From positions 496,001 through 560,000 of the forward strand of contig JALJCQ010000023.1 in NCBI GenBank assembly GCA_023091665.1: 64,000 nucleotides of DNA, given 5' to 3'. Below are positions 11,001-21,099 of the stretch, piece after piece; positions within the stretch are counted from its first letter, which is position 1; every line of letters begins with the position of its first letter. Under the pieces are notes generated by a model. It worked only from the letters and a program-made list of their open reading frames with translations, was not told where the DNA came from and ran no database searches. A program made the position numbers and the translations under genes. This DNA is from Pythium myriotylum (lineage: Eukaryota; Oomycota; Peronosporomycetes; Pythiales; Pythiaceae).

Positions 11001-12775
11001 TCTTCAACACGAACATCGCCTCCGTAGTGCTTGTTACCGATCATGCAGTAGCGGAAGAGCATGAGATTCATCGTAAGTGTCCCCGTCTTATCTGTGAAAA
11101 TGTGATTGACGCGACCCAAGTCTTCGTTCAAGGCGGATGATCGCACCATCGCTGGCGTATCCGAAACTTCGTCGTACATCTCTAAATCTTGCTCCATGAA
11201 GTATGCTTGCCAGTACTTCACGAATTCAAGCGACACATTCAAAGATATAGGCACGAAGTTCTGCATGATGATGAAGTAACGCAAATGCAGCTTGAGCAAC
11301 TCTTCATACGGAAATGAAGCACCGTTATTCCACTTTGCAGACGTATGCACATGCGTCTTCAAGTACCAGTGTGAGTCGCCATTTGATATCATCCAAAAAG
11401 CACCAAGCAAAGCCCCGAGTGCGCAGACAATCTGTTGTATTAGCACAACGCCGATGATCAGAAGGTTCAGCCGATTTTCCACGGAGGAAGACTTCACCAC
11501 GGGATCAGTGTTGCTGCAGAAAACTTTGGTTTCGTGACCAGTGAAGATAACAATTCCTGTCATTGATTGAGTGTTCCGCAGCACGCAGCTTCGCAGCGCC
11601 ATTTGCTTTGCTGTGATTGGAAACTGAACACTGAGCGATTCGTCAGCACGCGGAATCATTTGTGGAATAGGTTGGCCTCCATATACTGGTGCGAGCCCAT
11701 TTCTCCCAATAACACCGAGACGCTCGGCCTGATCTTGCTGGATAAAGACAGACAATTTCCCCTCGAATGAGTTGATCCGATTGTTCGGTTGTTCACACTC
11801 AATTACGCCTTGAAGTCTAAGTAAATCTGACTCAGTCCGCGATAGACCAGATACCAACGGAATAGCCGAGCGGATCTTTAGATTCGTCTCTCCATCGAGG
11901 GACTTAGTCTCGATATAGGCGAGGTTACCGCCGTTTCGAGCAGAAATGCGCGGTGATGTCAGGGAAGAGTCTACACCTGGTGATTCATCACTTCTTCTTC
12001 CGGCAGTTCCCACATTCACCTCAGCACTGCTTTCATCGCCAATAGAGAAACCATCGTCTTGCTCCTCGGCTGACAGCATGAATAGATCTGCTGGAATGGT
12101 CTCACCTGCTAACACCTTGACAATGTCACCCACACACAGGTCGCCCCACTTCCGCAGCTCCCACGAGCCATGCGGTGACAATGCGAAAACTGTGCGGCTG
12201 TTCGTGACTGTATCAGCGCGGTGGCGTTCTCGATCTTCTAATGCCTCTTTAATCATGCTGCAAATGAAAACGATGGTGAGTGGCAAGAGAATGGTCGGCA
12301 CGCCGCTTGTGTTGCTGACTTCTTTGATAGTCTGCAGCGCTGCGATGAACAAAAAATACATGTTGGATGGGCGCTTGACTTGTGCCAGTAGGACACGCGG
12401 CACGAAGTTCCAGAGGCTGTACTTCGCGCTCGTGACCACGTTACTGGCGAACACGACCTCCTCACGCGGGTCTTCGCTCGTGGTTCGACTGCGGCGTCGG
12501 CGCCGTGGCGCGTTGGCGGTGGTTGGAGCGCTTGGCACACTTCTTTCTTCTCTTCGTCCGGGGACCCCATACCACTGGAGCTGCTTTCCCCAGAACGAGG
12601 TGCTTTCAAGTTTCCGCTTCATCTCGCGCTCATGGGCCTCCTCCTCGGTCGCCCGCAGCCGCAGCGCCGGGCGGTCGATCTTGATGGTCCGCATGCCATC
12701 CGCAGTCGACGGCGCACCGGTCGCCGCGGAGTGGGGCCGCTTCCACGGAGCGGGAGGCGACCGAGACGGCACCAT
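8060..12775 (-). CDS. P4-type ATPase (aminophospholipid flippase)
   Basis: One exon, 1571 residues from the ATG at 12775; an open frame extends to 13048 but would run into the divergent gene, and nothing there is conserved. P4 hallmarks: PADLFML and DGETNLK in the actuator domain, PISL in transmembrane segment 4, the phosphorylation motif DKTGTLT at about residue 562, and GDGANDVGMIQAA before the last membrane helices. Ten membrane segments are apparent. P4-ATPases move phosphatidylserine or phosphatidylethanolamine to the cytosolic leaflet, usually with a CDC50 subunit, which is not encoded here. A Ser/Arg/Lys-rich insert of about 90 residues (about residues 910-1005) lies in the cytosolic domain before the GDGAND region. 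The Ser-rich C-terminal tail may be regulatory. Confidence 0.95.
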   Translation of the reverse strand: MVPSRSPPAPWKRPHSAATGAPSTADGMRTIKIDRPALRLRATEEEAHEREMKRKLESTSFWGKQLQWYGVPGRREERSVPSAPTTANAPRRRRRSRTTSEDPREEVVFASNVVTSAKYSLWNFVPRVLLAQVKRPSNMYFLFIAALQTIKEVSNTSGVPTILLPLTIVFICSMIKEALEDRERHRADTVTNSRTVFALSPHGSWELRKWGDLCVGDIVKVLAGETIPADLFMLSAEEQDDGFSIGDESSAEVNVGTAGRRSDESPGVDSSLTSPRISARNGGNLAYIETKSLDGETNLKIRSAIPLVSGLSRTESDLLRLQGVIECEQPNNRINSFEGKLSVFIQQDQAERLGVIGRNGLAPVYGGQPIPQMIPRADESLSVQFPITAKQMALRSCVLRNTQSMTGIVIFTGHETKVFCSNTDPVVKSSSVENRLNLLIIGVVLIQQIVCALGALLGAFWMISNGDSHWYLKTHVHTSAKWNNGASFPYEELLKLHLRYFIIMQNFVPISLNVSLEFVKYWQAYFMEQDLEMYDEVSDTPAMVRSSALNEDLGRVNHIFTDKTGTLTMNLMLFRYCMIGNKHYGGDVRVEEMESSFGGGGDDARFVDFDPTELFADLQAGGVQGSKIQLFLRHLALCHTLIPAKSFAEMCSASIPEYSASSPDEQALVSAAAFCNVRFVHRTPTTITLVEAGSGSSHSVYKIRNVLEFDSDRKRMSIIVETPEGNIELFCKGADNVIFERLTVTQAQSEMVERVFDQLSNYAKGGMRTLCLAHKIIDRASYEEWNLRFQDASSSMDELVKRRQGLANAIDPLMNEIEQELELLGITGIQDKLQVGVPKTLELLQETNMKIWTLTGDKMETAVNIGYACNLLANNMVVKQISCEDYVSTLKALKEVLTWHSQAVALTNKRSSSSGVLSGTRRKRRRIKRSTKSSSFYEAFSRWLSGDNNRRALKSSGSRTRQSKHMKSRSLPVSNDSDGDLDDESVDEYGALLGSASTPNARLQDFATESHTPPAPCLALVIDGSTLEFALRPRLRPLFYEVSKACKSVICCRVSPKQKADVIDMVRQSEPESITLAIGDGANDVGMIQAAHIGVGISGQEGTQAVNASDYAIAQFRFLQRLLFVHGRWAYRRVAKLMSYMLYKNVTYVLTTFWFGCFCGFSGQPLIIDIAAQTFNVLYTSLPLVLFAVFDQDVSPESASQFPYLYSLGQKNILLRRNVFWPWIFNGVWHSIVIFFVSTWAFEGFSLLSSPTVMSHDGKSDSLVTMGFVVFTNLVIVVNLKLCLETFLITWNFVITVAASVALWFIVGNLIANPHSRIVHARGEMTYVQQIPTFWCLCVVVVTIGLMRDVIWKMMRRLAFPSTYHILQERDKLSLRNSPRSLSREHQAQQVSWDTDVQAVTATPNIVDYAKMLRQIPPFEDERDSFRRSSPLSESLITDTQGALETGRAVRARGSFHHMGSSSWFETNATLGVNTSHLGSSGIATDASASPAMQYHGYAFSEDENVDSDVEAASTTPTSPRSGLARKQSLHLQPFRNEENLASQPMEMSSVRGNRASFKKIMKSVRGQKNA

Positions 12776-12899
12776 GACGACCAGGCCGTCGGCACCTTGC
12801 TGCCGAATTTCCCTTCCGAAGGCGTAATCGACCACCACTCTGGTTTCTGTGTAGTGCGATATCCAAGGATCCCATGAGATCTCGTGGTTAACTGACGCG

Positions 12900-12924
12900 A
12901 ACCGGTTCGGCTGGTGAACCGGTG
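12900..12924. promoter_or_regulatory. Two AACCGGT motifs in a divergent promoter
   Basis: AACCGGTT at 12900-12907 and AACCGGTG at 12917-12924 lie between the ATG of the P4-ATPase (12775) and that of the C2-TPR gene (12976). The same core recurs between the HAD-CofD and Rab genes. A role is inferred from position only. Confidence 0.35.
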
Positions 12925-12975
12925 GTGTCTGTCGAAGATGACACCGCATTGAAACGCAAACCTGGCCACAGAACC

Positions 12976-14973
12976 ATGAGCGATCTCTCGCCTTCGCAGG
13001 CGTCGTCCTCCAGCGCGTCCTCGTGGGAGAACGTGACGCTGTCCCCACTGGAGGTGCTGTCGCTCCAGTACGAGCAGGAGCTCCAACAGCTGCAAGACAC
13101 CCACGCCCCAGTCCAGCAGAACAAGCACGGAGTCGACGTGAACGCCAAGTCGGGCAAAGCTGATGGCAGACTTACAATCAATGTCCTTCGTGCCCAGGGC
13201 CTAGCAGACGTGATTGCCGAGAACCCCGTACTGGTTGGCAGCCCAGATGCAGTGCCATCGCTGTATGTATCTACTACGGTCGCGCCTTCGTCTGCATTCG
13301 AAAAGTCGACGAAGAAGCACCATCGGACAGCCTCGACCAGAGCCTCAGATGGCTGTGCGCAATGGAATGAGACTGTTGTGCACGATGGCATCAAGTCGAC
13401 CGTGTTTGGTGTCAAGGTTACCGTAAATGGTAGCGCTGGTGTCATTGCTGACATAGCTCTCGGTGAGGTTGAGTTGGACGTTGCTGCTTTTACCGATCAG
13501 CGTGTACACACCCTTTGGTTCGACTTGAAGGCCCCCTCGACCGCTCTTAAAGCTTCTGGCGTGAAGCGAGGAAAGGTGCAATTGGCGATTCGTTTTCTGT
13601 ACAATGCTCAAGTTCGGCATGACCGGCGCGTAGTTGAGCTCGTCCATAAGAAAAAGGAGAACGATGCACTCGTCGAGGCATTCCGCAAGACTGCACCGGC
13701 AGTTCGGGCATCCACTCATCACCCAGCAGCGTACGGGAACGAAGCAGCGCATGCCGAGTTGTATATTCCAGGCAACAAGTTTCACGCGGACGCTTACCAC
13801 CCGGGTGCCGTTGGTCGTGCCCCACTTGCTGATAAGACTCGTGTGGTAACTCCCTTTGGCCGCGGTATCGTCGTGGCATTCCGACCTGCGACGAAGCTCT
13901 ATGTCATTCAACTGGATAAGGACCCATCAGCCAAGCGCGCAACTGTCGCCTATCTACGCCAGGCAGATGTGAAGGAAGAACCCAATGAGCCATACCTGAA
14001 GATGTACATGAAGGTCGCAACTCCGTACGGCAATGGAGAAATTGTGGAGATTCGACCATTTGATGATGTTATTGTGGTGCAAACCGCGTATGCGAAGATG
14101 TACATGCACCGCAAAGATGTCGCGTTACCGGAGAAACCAATAGAAGAGATGAAAAACAAAGACCTTGTTGAAGAGGCGGTCAAGCTGACCGAGCAAGGCA
14201 ACCAACACTTCCGTGATAACCATTTTGATGAAGCCGTCTTCAGCTACTTGCGGTCACTAGCGTTCCTCCAGCGTGTAGATCAAGATATCGCGACTCACAA
14301 AGAGAAAGCCGAGATTTTGCAGACAATGATCCGCTGCCACCTCAACATTGGCACCTGCAAGCTCAAAGTTGACGCCTATGCCGATGCGGAGATTGCGTGC
14401 ACGAACGCTTTGAGCATTCTGACGGTTCTCGCCGAGAATAAGCAAGGCATGGTCGTGACATGGATGGGCCGACTCGGCCTCAGCGAGCAGCTCATGTTCG
14501 AGGACTGGCCGTCGAAGGCTCGCTTTCGCCGCGCCAAGGCTAGCTTCAAGTTGGGCAAGCTAACGGACGCGCGAAATGACCTCATGGTGGCCGTGCGTTT
14601 GAATCCCAAGGACAAGGCGTGCCGCACGCTACTGGACCAGGTCACCAAGCTCATCGCCAAGCAGAAGAGCGAGGAGAAGAAAGCGTGGGGCGGAATCTTT
14701 GAGAACCCACCGCTGGCTGATGTGGACGATGACACAGCGCCGGCGCCGGCTGTGGACGTGGTGACCGAAGTGCAGCGCCAGCAGAAGCCGGCCCGAGTCG
14801 ACTCAGAGGCGTCCATTTTCACGCGCTCGTCCAAGCGTAAGCGACAGGGCGCCAAGGCATCCGCCGAGCAGGAGGCGTGGTACTTGTCCGCAAAGGCGCT
14901 GGCTGCCGCCTCGATCGTGACAGCTGGCGTCGCTGCATTCGCCGTCTTAGCTCTCAAGCAGCAAAAGTCCTAG
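12976..14973 (+). CDS. C2-like and TPR protein with C-terminal membrane anchor
   Basis: Single exon, 665 residues from the ATG at 12976 (ACCATGA); an ATG at 12922 would add 18 residues. Residues about 50-210 resemble a C2 domain (RLTINVLRAQGLADV at its start, QWNETVVHDG in the middle). Two short repeats follow: RVVTPFGRGIVVAFRP and KVATPYGNGEIVEIRP, each ending in a valine-rich strand. Next come TPR units around QGNQHFRDNHFDEAVFSYL, CHLNIGTCKLK and RFRRAKASFKLGKLTDA, arranged as in co-chaperone and immunophilin TPRs. The last 25 residues form a hydrophobic helix (ALAAASIVTAGVAAFAVLAL) ending KQQKS, so the protein is probably tail-anchored in the ER or outer mitochondrial membrane with its domains in the cytosol. 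I know no named family with this order. Confidence 0.8.
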   Translation: MSDLSPSQASSSSASSWENVTLSPLEVLSLQYEQELQQLQDTHAPVQQNKHGVDVNAKSGKADGRLTINVLRAQGLADVIAENPVLVGSPDAVPSLYVSTTVAPSSAFEKSTKKHHRTASTRASDGCAQWNETVVHDGIKSTVFGVKVTVNGSAGVIADIALGEVELDVAAFTDQRVHTLWFDLKAPSTALKASGVKRGKVQLAIRFLYNAQVRHDRRVVELVHKKKENDALVEAFRKTAPAVRASTHHPAAYGNEAAHAELYIPGNKFHADAYHPGAVGRAPLADKTRVVTPFGRGIVVAFRPATKLYVIQLDKDPSAKRATVAYLRQADVKEEPNEPYLKMYMKVATPYGNGEIVEIRPFDDVIVVQTAYAKMYMHRKDVALPEKPIEEMKNKDLVEEAVKLTEQGNQHFRDNHFDEAVFSYLRSLAFLQRVDQDIATHKEKAEILQTMIRCHLNIGTCKLKVDAYADAEIACTNALSILTVLAENKQGMVVTWMGRLGLSEQLMFEDWPSKARFRRAKASFKLGKLTDARNDLMVAVRLNPKDKACRTLLDQVTKLIAKQKSEEKKAWGGIFENPPLADVDDDTAPAPAVDVVTEVQRQQKPARVDSEASIFTRSSKRKRQGAKASAEQEAWYLSAKALAAASIVTAGVAAFAVLALKQQKS

Positions 14974-16035
14974 CCGGTAGATGAAGGACCCAACCCAGAC
15001 GAGAATCGAAAGCGACGCCATTCGTCAGTGTCCGACTCCCACCGAGTATGTGGCTGCGGCCACGCGCTGAGTCATGATGGGCTCCGGATCTTGGTAAGCG
15101 CCGTCAACGCTTTTTTTTTTTTTTCAAGAGAGTTTCCCGCGTTGCCGGAGCGAAAGAAAACGGTGAAACAGTCACAACGGCAACTAGAATGATGGTCCCT
15201 TACTTTCCGTGCTGAGGAATGAAATTTTCCCGAAGTGACTTCAACTTGCAGAGAATATAAAGTATCACAGACCTTTCGCCTCGCAATCTTTCCTTCGCTC
15301 GAGTTTGAAACGTGGAACCATGAAAGTAACTGATTTGTCGCAAATCGGCGACTCGTGCGTTAGTGAAGCACTTGCGCACGTTACCACAGTGTGATTTTCT
15401 CGGCGCCTCTTCTGCGTTCTCTCCATCCGAGCGGTCATGGCCAGTTTGCGTTCAGAGGCTGAAAACCAAACGACGAGTCATGTGCTTGCTGTCTCCACTG
15501 TTTGCTCAGGCTGCCAAAGGCATGGCATTTATGGCTTCTCTACTCCTTCGCGTGGCGTACACGTACTACCTCGCACCACTTCAACATCACTCGCTGAGGG
15601 TTTGTAACCTGTGGCATCCAGCGGTCCAAATAGTCAGAACCTCCCATTTCTTGTGGCAAGTTGGTGAAACGACCCCTCCAGAAATCTTCTGGTTCACTTG
15701 AATAAATTACTTTCGCAAATTCTGCCTTTTTCTTTCCCTTGCGAACTTTCTCCTGCCCAACCGACCGCAACGCGTCCAAGAAAGGATGTCGCGGGGCGGC
15801 GGGCGACGTTTGCCCAAGCGAAGCCCAGTCCGGGTCGGGGGCTGTCAGACTGTCGGCGGCCACAGACATTCGGAAAACCAAAGCGCAACCAACGGGCCGA
15901 TTACAAAAAAAAAAAAAACGAAAGCCAGCCGGTCGAGAGGTGCGGCCGCGCGAAAGGGAAACCAGCGAGAGCGGCCGCGCGGATTGTGGATTTCGCCGCG
16001 GACGGCAGCGAGGGAGGGGCCTCCTCGCGTGGGGA
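14974..16035. other. Intergenic, upstream of the Pumilio gene
   Basis: This stretch contains a T14 run (15111-15124), an A13 run (15906-15918) and AT-rich elements such as AATATAAAG near 15254. A minus-strand frame from 15869 to 15540 could encode 109 residues but resembles nothing I recognise and overlaps the Pumilio promoter region, so it is not called. Confidence 0.5.
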
Positions 16036-16055
16036 GCCTCACTCGACAATTTTCC
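16036..16055 (+). promoter_or_regulatory. Oomycete INR-FPR-like core promoter of the Pumilio gene
   Basis: The sequence CCTCACTCGACAATTTTCC at 16037-16055 matches 16 of 19 positions of the oomycete initiator plus flanking element. It would place transcription start near 16041, about 200 nt ahead of the Pumilio ATG. Confidence 0.6.
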
Positions 16056-16244
16056 GGCAAGCGCGCAAGCGATCGACTCGTGCTCAGCTCCCGAAGACCG
16101 CGTGCTGCGCTACTCCAGCACCACCAGCACTGGAACTCCTCCCACTCCGTGCTGTAAGCACCGTTCTCCCGAGTGCTTCGTGTGTGAGAAGTCTGTTCTT
16201 TGCCCCACATCGACTACATCGCGCCATCCCCAGTGTTGAACTCC

Positions 16245-18895
16245 ATGGGACTCACTGACATGATGAAGCAATCGAACCAGTCCACCAATGAAGATGCGAT
16301 TGATCGGTTTCACAAGCACGAAGAGCGCAAGGAAGCAGCGACCGATGACGACATGAAGCACGCCGTAAAGGTTCTCGGCGGGACGAATGACTCTGCAAGT
16401 ATGCTCTCAAACTCGGTGTGGTCGACGGATGGCCTCTTGTCTTCCTCACGTCTATATCAGCGTTCGAGCTCCACACCCCCTGCGCATATTGATGCTATTC
16501 AAGTTGTTCCGTCCTCGACGAAAGGCGACACATATGGCTTGTATCGCATCGACTTAAGCGAGGCTGTTCAAGAGAACAATCAAGAGGACATGGAAGACCT
16601 TTGTCGTCAAGATCTTGTCATGCCCATCGGCAAGCATATCCAAAGAGCGTGGAGTGCACCACCGGTCCCTCAGAACGTACGTGTGCGATTGTCCGGCCAT
16701 TGACGGATCTCAACTCACTTCTTTTTGAGTAGTTTGACGCATTCTGTACAAAGCAATCATCTGGAAGAGACAAACACATCAACCAACCGGTACGAATGAA
16801 CATTTTTTCGCACCCGCATGTCTCCTTCTAACAGCTTTTACAAATCTAGCACACTTCTGAAAACGGTGGCCTGCTTGGAATTGCCGAGAACAGCCGTACG
16901 AGCTGGAATGATGACTCACACGACTCTACCAGGTCGATTGAGAAGACAAGCATTGCCACAATCAGCCCCGCAAACTCCCCTCTAGCGGGTCGTTCAGACG
17001 CAAGTTCAAATTCCGACGGAATCGGAAGAAAGGTGACCGGTTTCGCTCACCGCGGATTCTTCCCGGTTGAGCATCGCTCCAACCATGCATTCATGACACT
17101 AGTTGATCGGGTGCAAGAAGATTTCCCGCGGACACCATCGCCTGTTCTAGGCTCTTCCGGAGGTTCAAACGGTGTTCTCCCGGTACACTCACTCGACCAC
17201 TCGATGGCTATTGCGATGAAGCAGCTTCACGTCGAGAGCCAAGATCGAATCTCGTCCTCCGGGGGTCAAGGCCCGCGTCGCCATGATCGGAGCTTCGGAG
17301 TGGCAAGCAACCATCCGCCTCGAGTTCATGATCTGCGCCAGCCTCATCGTGTGCACAATCAACCGAGCTTCATATCATCCTACTCGGTTGTCGCCCCACC
17401 AGGATTTCCGTCCCAACCTACCCGTGGCATTTACGACAGCCAATTGGTGAGCGAGCCCCGCACTCCATGGGCGCATACTGACGATGGATATACGAACAAC
17501 CGCTTCCCATCAGCGCCATTTGATTATGGTTTGGTGTCACATGGACTCCGAGCTCCATTCAAAGGAGATTTCGGTCTTGCGAAGGCGGGGGGCTTTTACA
17601 GCCAGCATGAAATAGCTGGCAGGGGTTTCCATGGCCAACCAACTCCCGTCTATCCAACTTTGCCAGGATATGAAGTGCAAGATCGCCATCTATACAACAT
17701 TCCACATCCCAGTCCTGTCTTCCGTACCAAGTCTGGCCTACCACGCCGCCATGAGTATGCCGTCCATCCCGCTCACACGTATTCGTCAACAACTCTTCTG
17801 GAAGAGTTCAAGGCTGCCGCAAAGTCTGACAAGTGGGACCTTCGAGCCATCCAAGGCCATCTTCTTGAGTTTGCTCGTGATCAAACTGGGAGCCGATTTA
17901 TTCAGCAAAAGCTCGAAAAGGCTGATGACCGAATTCGCGAGGAAGCTTTTGAAGAAGTTTTTCCCGAGGCATTGGTGCTGATGACCGACGTTTTTGGGAA
18001 CTATGTCATCCAGAAGTTCTTTGACCATGGAAGCGTTGAGCAGCAGCATCGCCTGGTCAGTGTGATGAAGAAGAACATGGTGAACCTCGCTCTTCAGGTG
18101 TATGGATGTCGCGTTATTCAGAAAGCTCTCGAGGTTACACAAGTTGACGAGCAACTTCTGTTGATTCGAGAGATGCGTGGGCATGTTCTCAAGTGCGTCA
18201 TCGACCAAAACGGCAACCATGTCTTGCAGAAGTGCATTGAAGCGGCTTCGTGGAAGAAGTGCATGAGTGGGGGTGCCCAGCAGCATGTGCTCGGTGAAGA
18301 CATCCAATTCATCATTGACGACTTCGTTGGTCAGGCTGCTGCCCTATCCACTCATGCATACGGCTGCCGAGTTGTTCAACGTGTGCTTGAGCATTGTACA
18401 CCTGATCAGATACGCCCAATCGTCAACGAAATCATTTTTAAGTGTCGGGAGCTTGTCAAGGATCAGTTCGGGAACTATGTCGTTCAGCATGTGGTTACCC
18501 ACGGTGAAACCGAACAGCGCGACACAGTGATGCAAGCCATACTACCTGACGTTGCCAAGTGGAGCCAGCACAAGTACGCTAGCAACGTGGTCGAAGCCTG
18601 CCTTGACTGCGCCAGCAAGCAAGAAATCAGCCAAGTTATTGATCTCATCCTTGACTGCGACGAGACCGGATCATCCTGCGCTCTCCTGCCAATGATGAAA
18701 CACATGTACGGTAACTATGTCGTCCAGAAACTTCTCGACCGTGCCGATCGCAACGATCGTCAACGAATCTTCCGAATCATTCAACACAACGCCGACTACT
18801 TGAAGCGCTTCACGTATGGAAAGCACGTGCTTAGTCGTCTTGAGCGTGACTCGAGCAGCGGTCTTCGCGAAAGCCATGGTGGTCGCTACTACTGA
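16245..18895 (+). CDS. M90: Pumilio/PUF RNA-binding protein, M90-like
   Basis: Two exons, 16245-16676 and 16850-18895, split by a 173-nt GT-AG intron; 825 residues. The ATG at 16245 has a TCCATGG context. The N-terminal 540 residues are low-complexity and probably disordered. The C-terminus carries eight PUM repeats with recognition triads in order: SR..Q, NY..Q, CR..Q, NH..Q, CR..Q, NY..Q, SN..E, NY..Q. By the established PUF code these read RNA in reverse as UGUAUAUA, the classic Pumilio element. PUF proteins repress or localise mRNAs through 3' UTR sites and often recruit deadenylases. In Phytophthora infestans a PUF protein called M90 is expressed during sexual and asexual sporulation; orthology is likely but inferred. 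Confidence 0.93.
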
Positions 18896-19120
18896 GCCAA
18901 AAAATGTCGGACGCTTGCTCGCTCAATCATTGCCTTGGGATTTATTTTTCTATTTCCTCCAAACCCTCAAGTCAAGACGATGACCAAGTTTCGACTCGCC
19001 ATCATCGCCATGTGCATATAGATACGATTTTCTCAGTCCATGGAAGTCTAGCCACCAGCAGAATGCGTACAAACCCCTCTAGTAAACTATATCCATCTTT
19101 ATCTCTTGAGTGTTTCTACC

Positions 19121-20967
19121 TTAAACGGAGGCCAACGCAGACGCAACTTGTTCAGCTGCCCTCGTGCCAGTATCCATGGCGCTATGCACCGTCATTCCTG
19201 GTTGTTCGAACGAAGTAGCCTCGCCAGCAAAAAAGATACGATTCTCGATGGAATCTGCGAGGTCTTTCGCGGCGTGGTCGCTCTGACCCACTCGAGGGAA
19301 GCTGTAGCCGCCACGAATGTAGTCAACATCACCCCAGTCGAAATACTTTCCCTTGACAAAGTTGCTGCTCGCCGGTGTCGGCTCCTCGTCTGAACCATAG
19401 ATCGTGTTCAGCTGGTCAAGGAACTGGTCGATGATCTCTTGCTCAGAGAGTTTCACCAACCGATCAGCACAATCAGCACCAGCGAAACCCGTCACGAGAT
19501 ATTGGACTGACGAAGTATTTTCCACCTTGCTGGCTGAGTATGCTTCATCACCGTTGTCCAGCAAGTGGCCTACACCGAGAGAATCGTTGACCCAGAATTC
19601 AGGAAGGAAGCAGTCCGAACATATGACACCGTGAGTGTTGGCCGACCAGAAACGGGATCGGAAATGCATGAGCACCTTGGCTGCACGACGCATGCCGAAC
19701 GAAGCGACTGCAATGCGCTTGCTTTCAGGGAGACGCGGTACGTAGTCGATGTCAAGAAAGACCGATGTCGGAACGGTTACCACGAGCGTGCGACAAGAAA
19801 TGCGCTCTCCTTGCTTGCTCGTGAGCACGATTTGGTCGGTGTCCGTGTAGTCCACAGACTGTACAGGCCACTGGAGCTGTACGTTAACTCCCTGCTTGAA
19901 GTAGTCGATGATGCGGCCGAACGTCGGGACGACGCGGTAGTCTCCCTCGTCCTCTAGCTCAATCCACTGACGCTCATAACGACACGTGATGCGCCACGAG
20001 ATATCTTCGAGATTACTACCTGCGGTGTTGGCGTAACCAGCATCTGCCAGCTTCATCATAGAGTCCGAGAGCTGACATGTCTTAAAGTAATCCATCATCG
20101 AGGCTGAAGGAGAGATTGCATCGACGTCTTCAATCTCGCTGAGATGATCGACCGCGTCGTTGAAGTGACAGAAACCAGCATCCTCATCGTCATACTGGAG
20201 CATGCGCTTCTGATCGCCGAGATAGTAGTACCCGATACCTCCGTCAGGCGCTGGATCAGTTGGACCGCCATCTCCCTAACCAGTCAAGCCACAAAAAGCC
20301 CAAATAACGCGCGAGTCAGTGTACAAGTAATATCGGCTAGATTACGATGGCAATATCTAAGTAGTGGTATGTATGAGTCCGGACTGACCCCATCAGAGTG
20401 GATACACGTTCCGGTCGATGGCCAAGAACTGGTGACATCGTAGAACGTGCGTGAAATGCAAACTGCCTTGTGAGCAAGGCAGCTGCTGGCTCTGAGGTGC
20501 TAATTAGGAGACACTTCACTTTCGCATTCGTATGAAGGCCAGAAGATTATCGGGAGATGAATCAGTGGCTGATTAATCGATGCTTTCGAGGCGAGAGGCG
20601 AAAAGATTGACGACGCAATCCGCTCGCCTCTCTGTGGACACGCAGTTCGAACAACACTCACTTCTCTTCGTCTGCTCCCTCAACGTACCTGTGCCCATGT
20701 GAATATTTCACGAAGATTCCACTTCTGTTCGGCTGCAAGTCGTGTGAGAGTAGTGTTGGCGCCGTGAAGAAGCTCCGCACCAATCTCCACAGTCATGCCG
20801 GGGATGAAGTCAGTGTCCTGGAGGATGCGACCGCCGACGCGGTCCAGCGCGTCCACCACTAGCACGTCGCGCACGCCCTTCTCATGAACCAACTGGTGTG
20901 CACATCGCAAACCAGCGACGCCTGCCCCCACGACGACTACGTCGTGATGCCGGACCTTCTCGGCCAT
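19121..20967 (-). CDS. Flavin-containing amine oxidase (polyamine oxidase-like)
   Basis: Two exons, 20967-20689 and 20275-19121, joined in phase 0 across a 413-nt GT-AG intron; 477 residues from the ATG at 20967. The N-terminus holds the FAD dinucleotide-binding motif VVVGAGVAGL followed by LDRVGGRI. The C-terminus has the paired FAD-contact segment IFFAGEATSFEQPGMTVHSA and GTRAAEQ. The middle includes TVPTSVF and the substrate-domain segment YIRGGYSFPRVGQ, as in polyamine oxidases and spermine oxidases. Such enzymes oxidise secondary amines, giving an aldehyde and hydrogen peroxide. No signal peptide or peroxisomal C-terminal tripeptide is obvious (it ends ALASV). Whether the substrate is spermine, acetylspermine or another amine cannot be told. 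Confidence 0.9.
20463..20482. repeat. Perfect short hairpin inside the amine oxidase intron
   Basis: CTGCCTTG and CAAGGCAG form an 8-bp perfect inverted repeat around a 4-nt loop. It lies in the middle of the unusually long 413-nt intron 20276-20688. Function unknown. Confidence 0.6.
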
Positions 20968-21099
20968 CCTCACCCGTCAAATGGCGCAGTGGCTCCCATG
21001 CCGGCTTGGACGACCAGACTGCTCGAGCAAAACCACTGGCCAAAACGAACGTATATTTGCAGAATGTATAGTATACGAAAAAGAGGTCAATCCCAGCAT

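Noticed and set aside
12776..13048. 91-residue N-terminal extension of the P4-ATPase
   Set aside because: It would overlap the divergent C2-TPR gene and contains nothing conserved.
15540..15869. 109-residue minus-strand frame starting MSVAADS
   Set aside because: No recognisable domain; it lies in the promoter region of the Pumilio gene and no splice model extends it.
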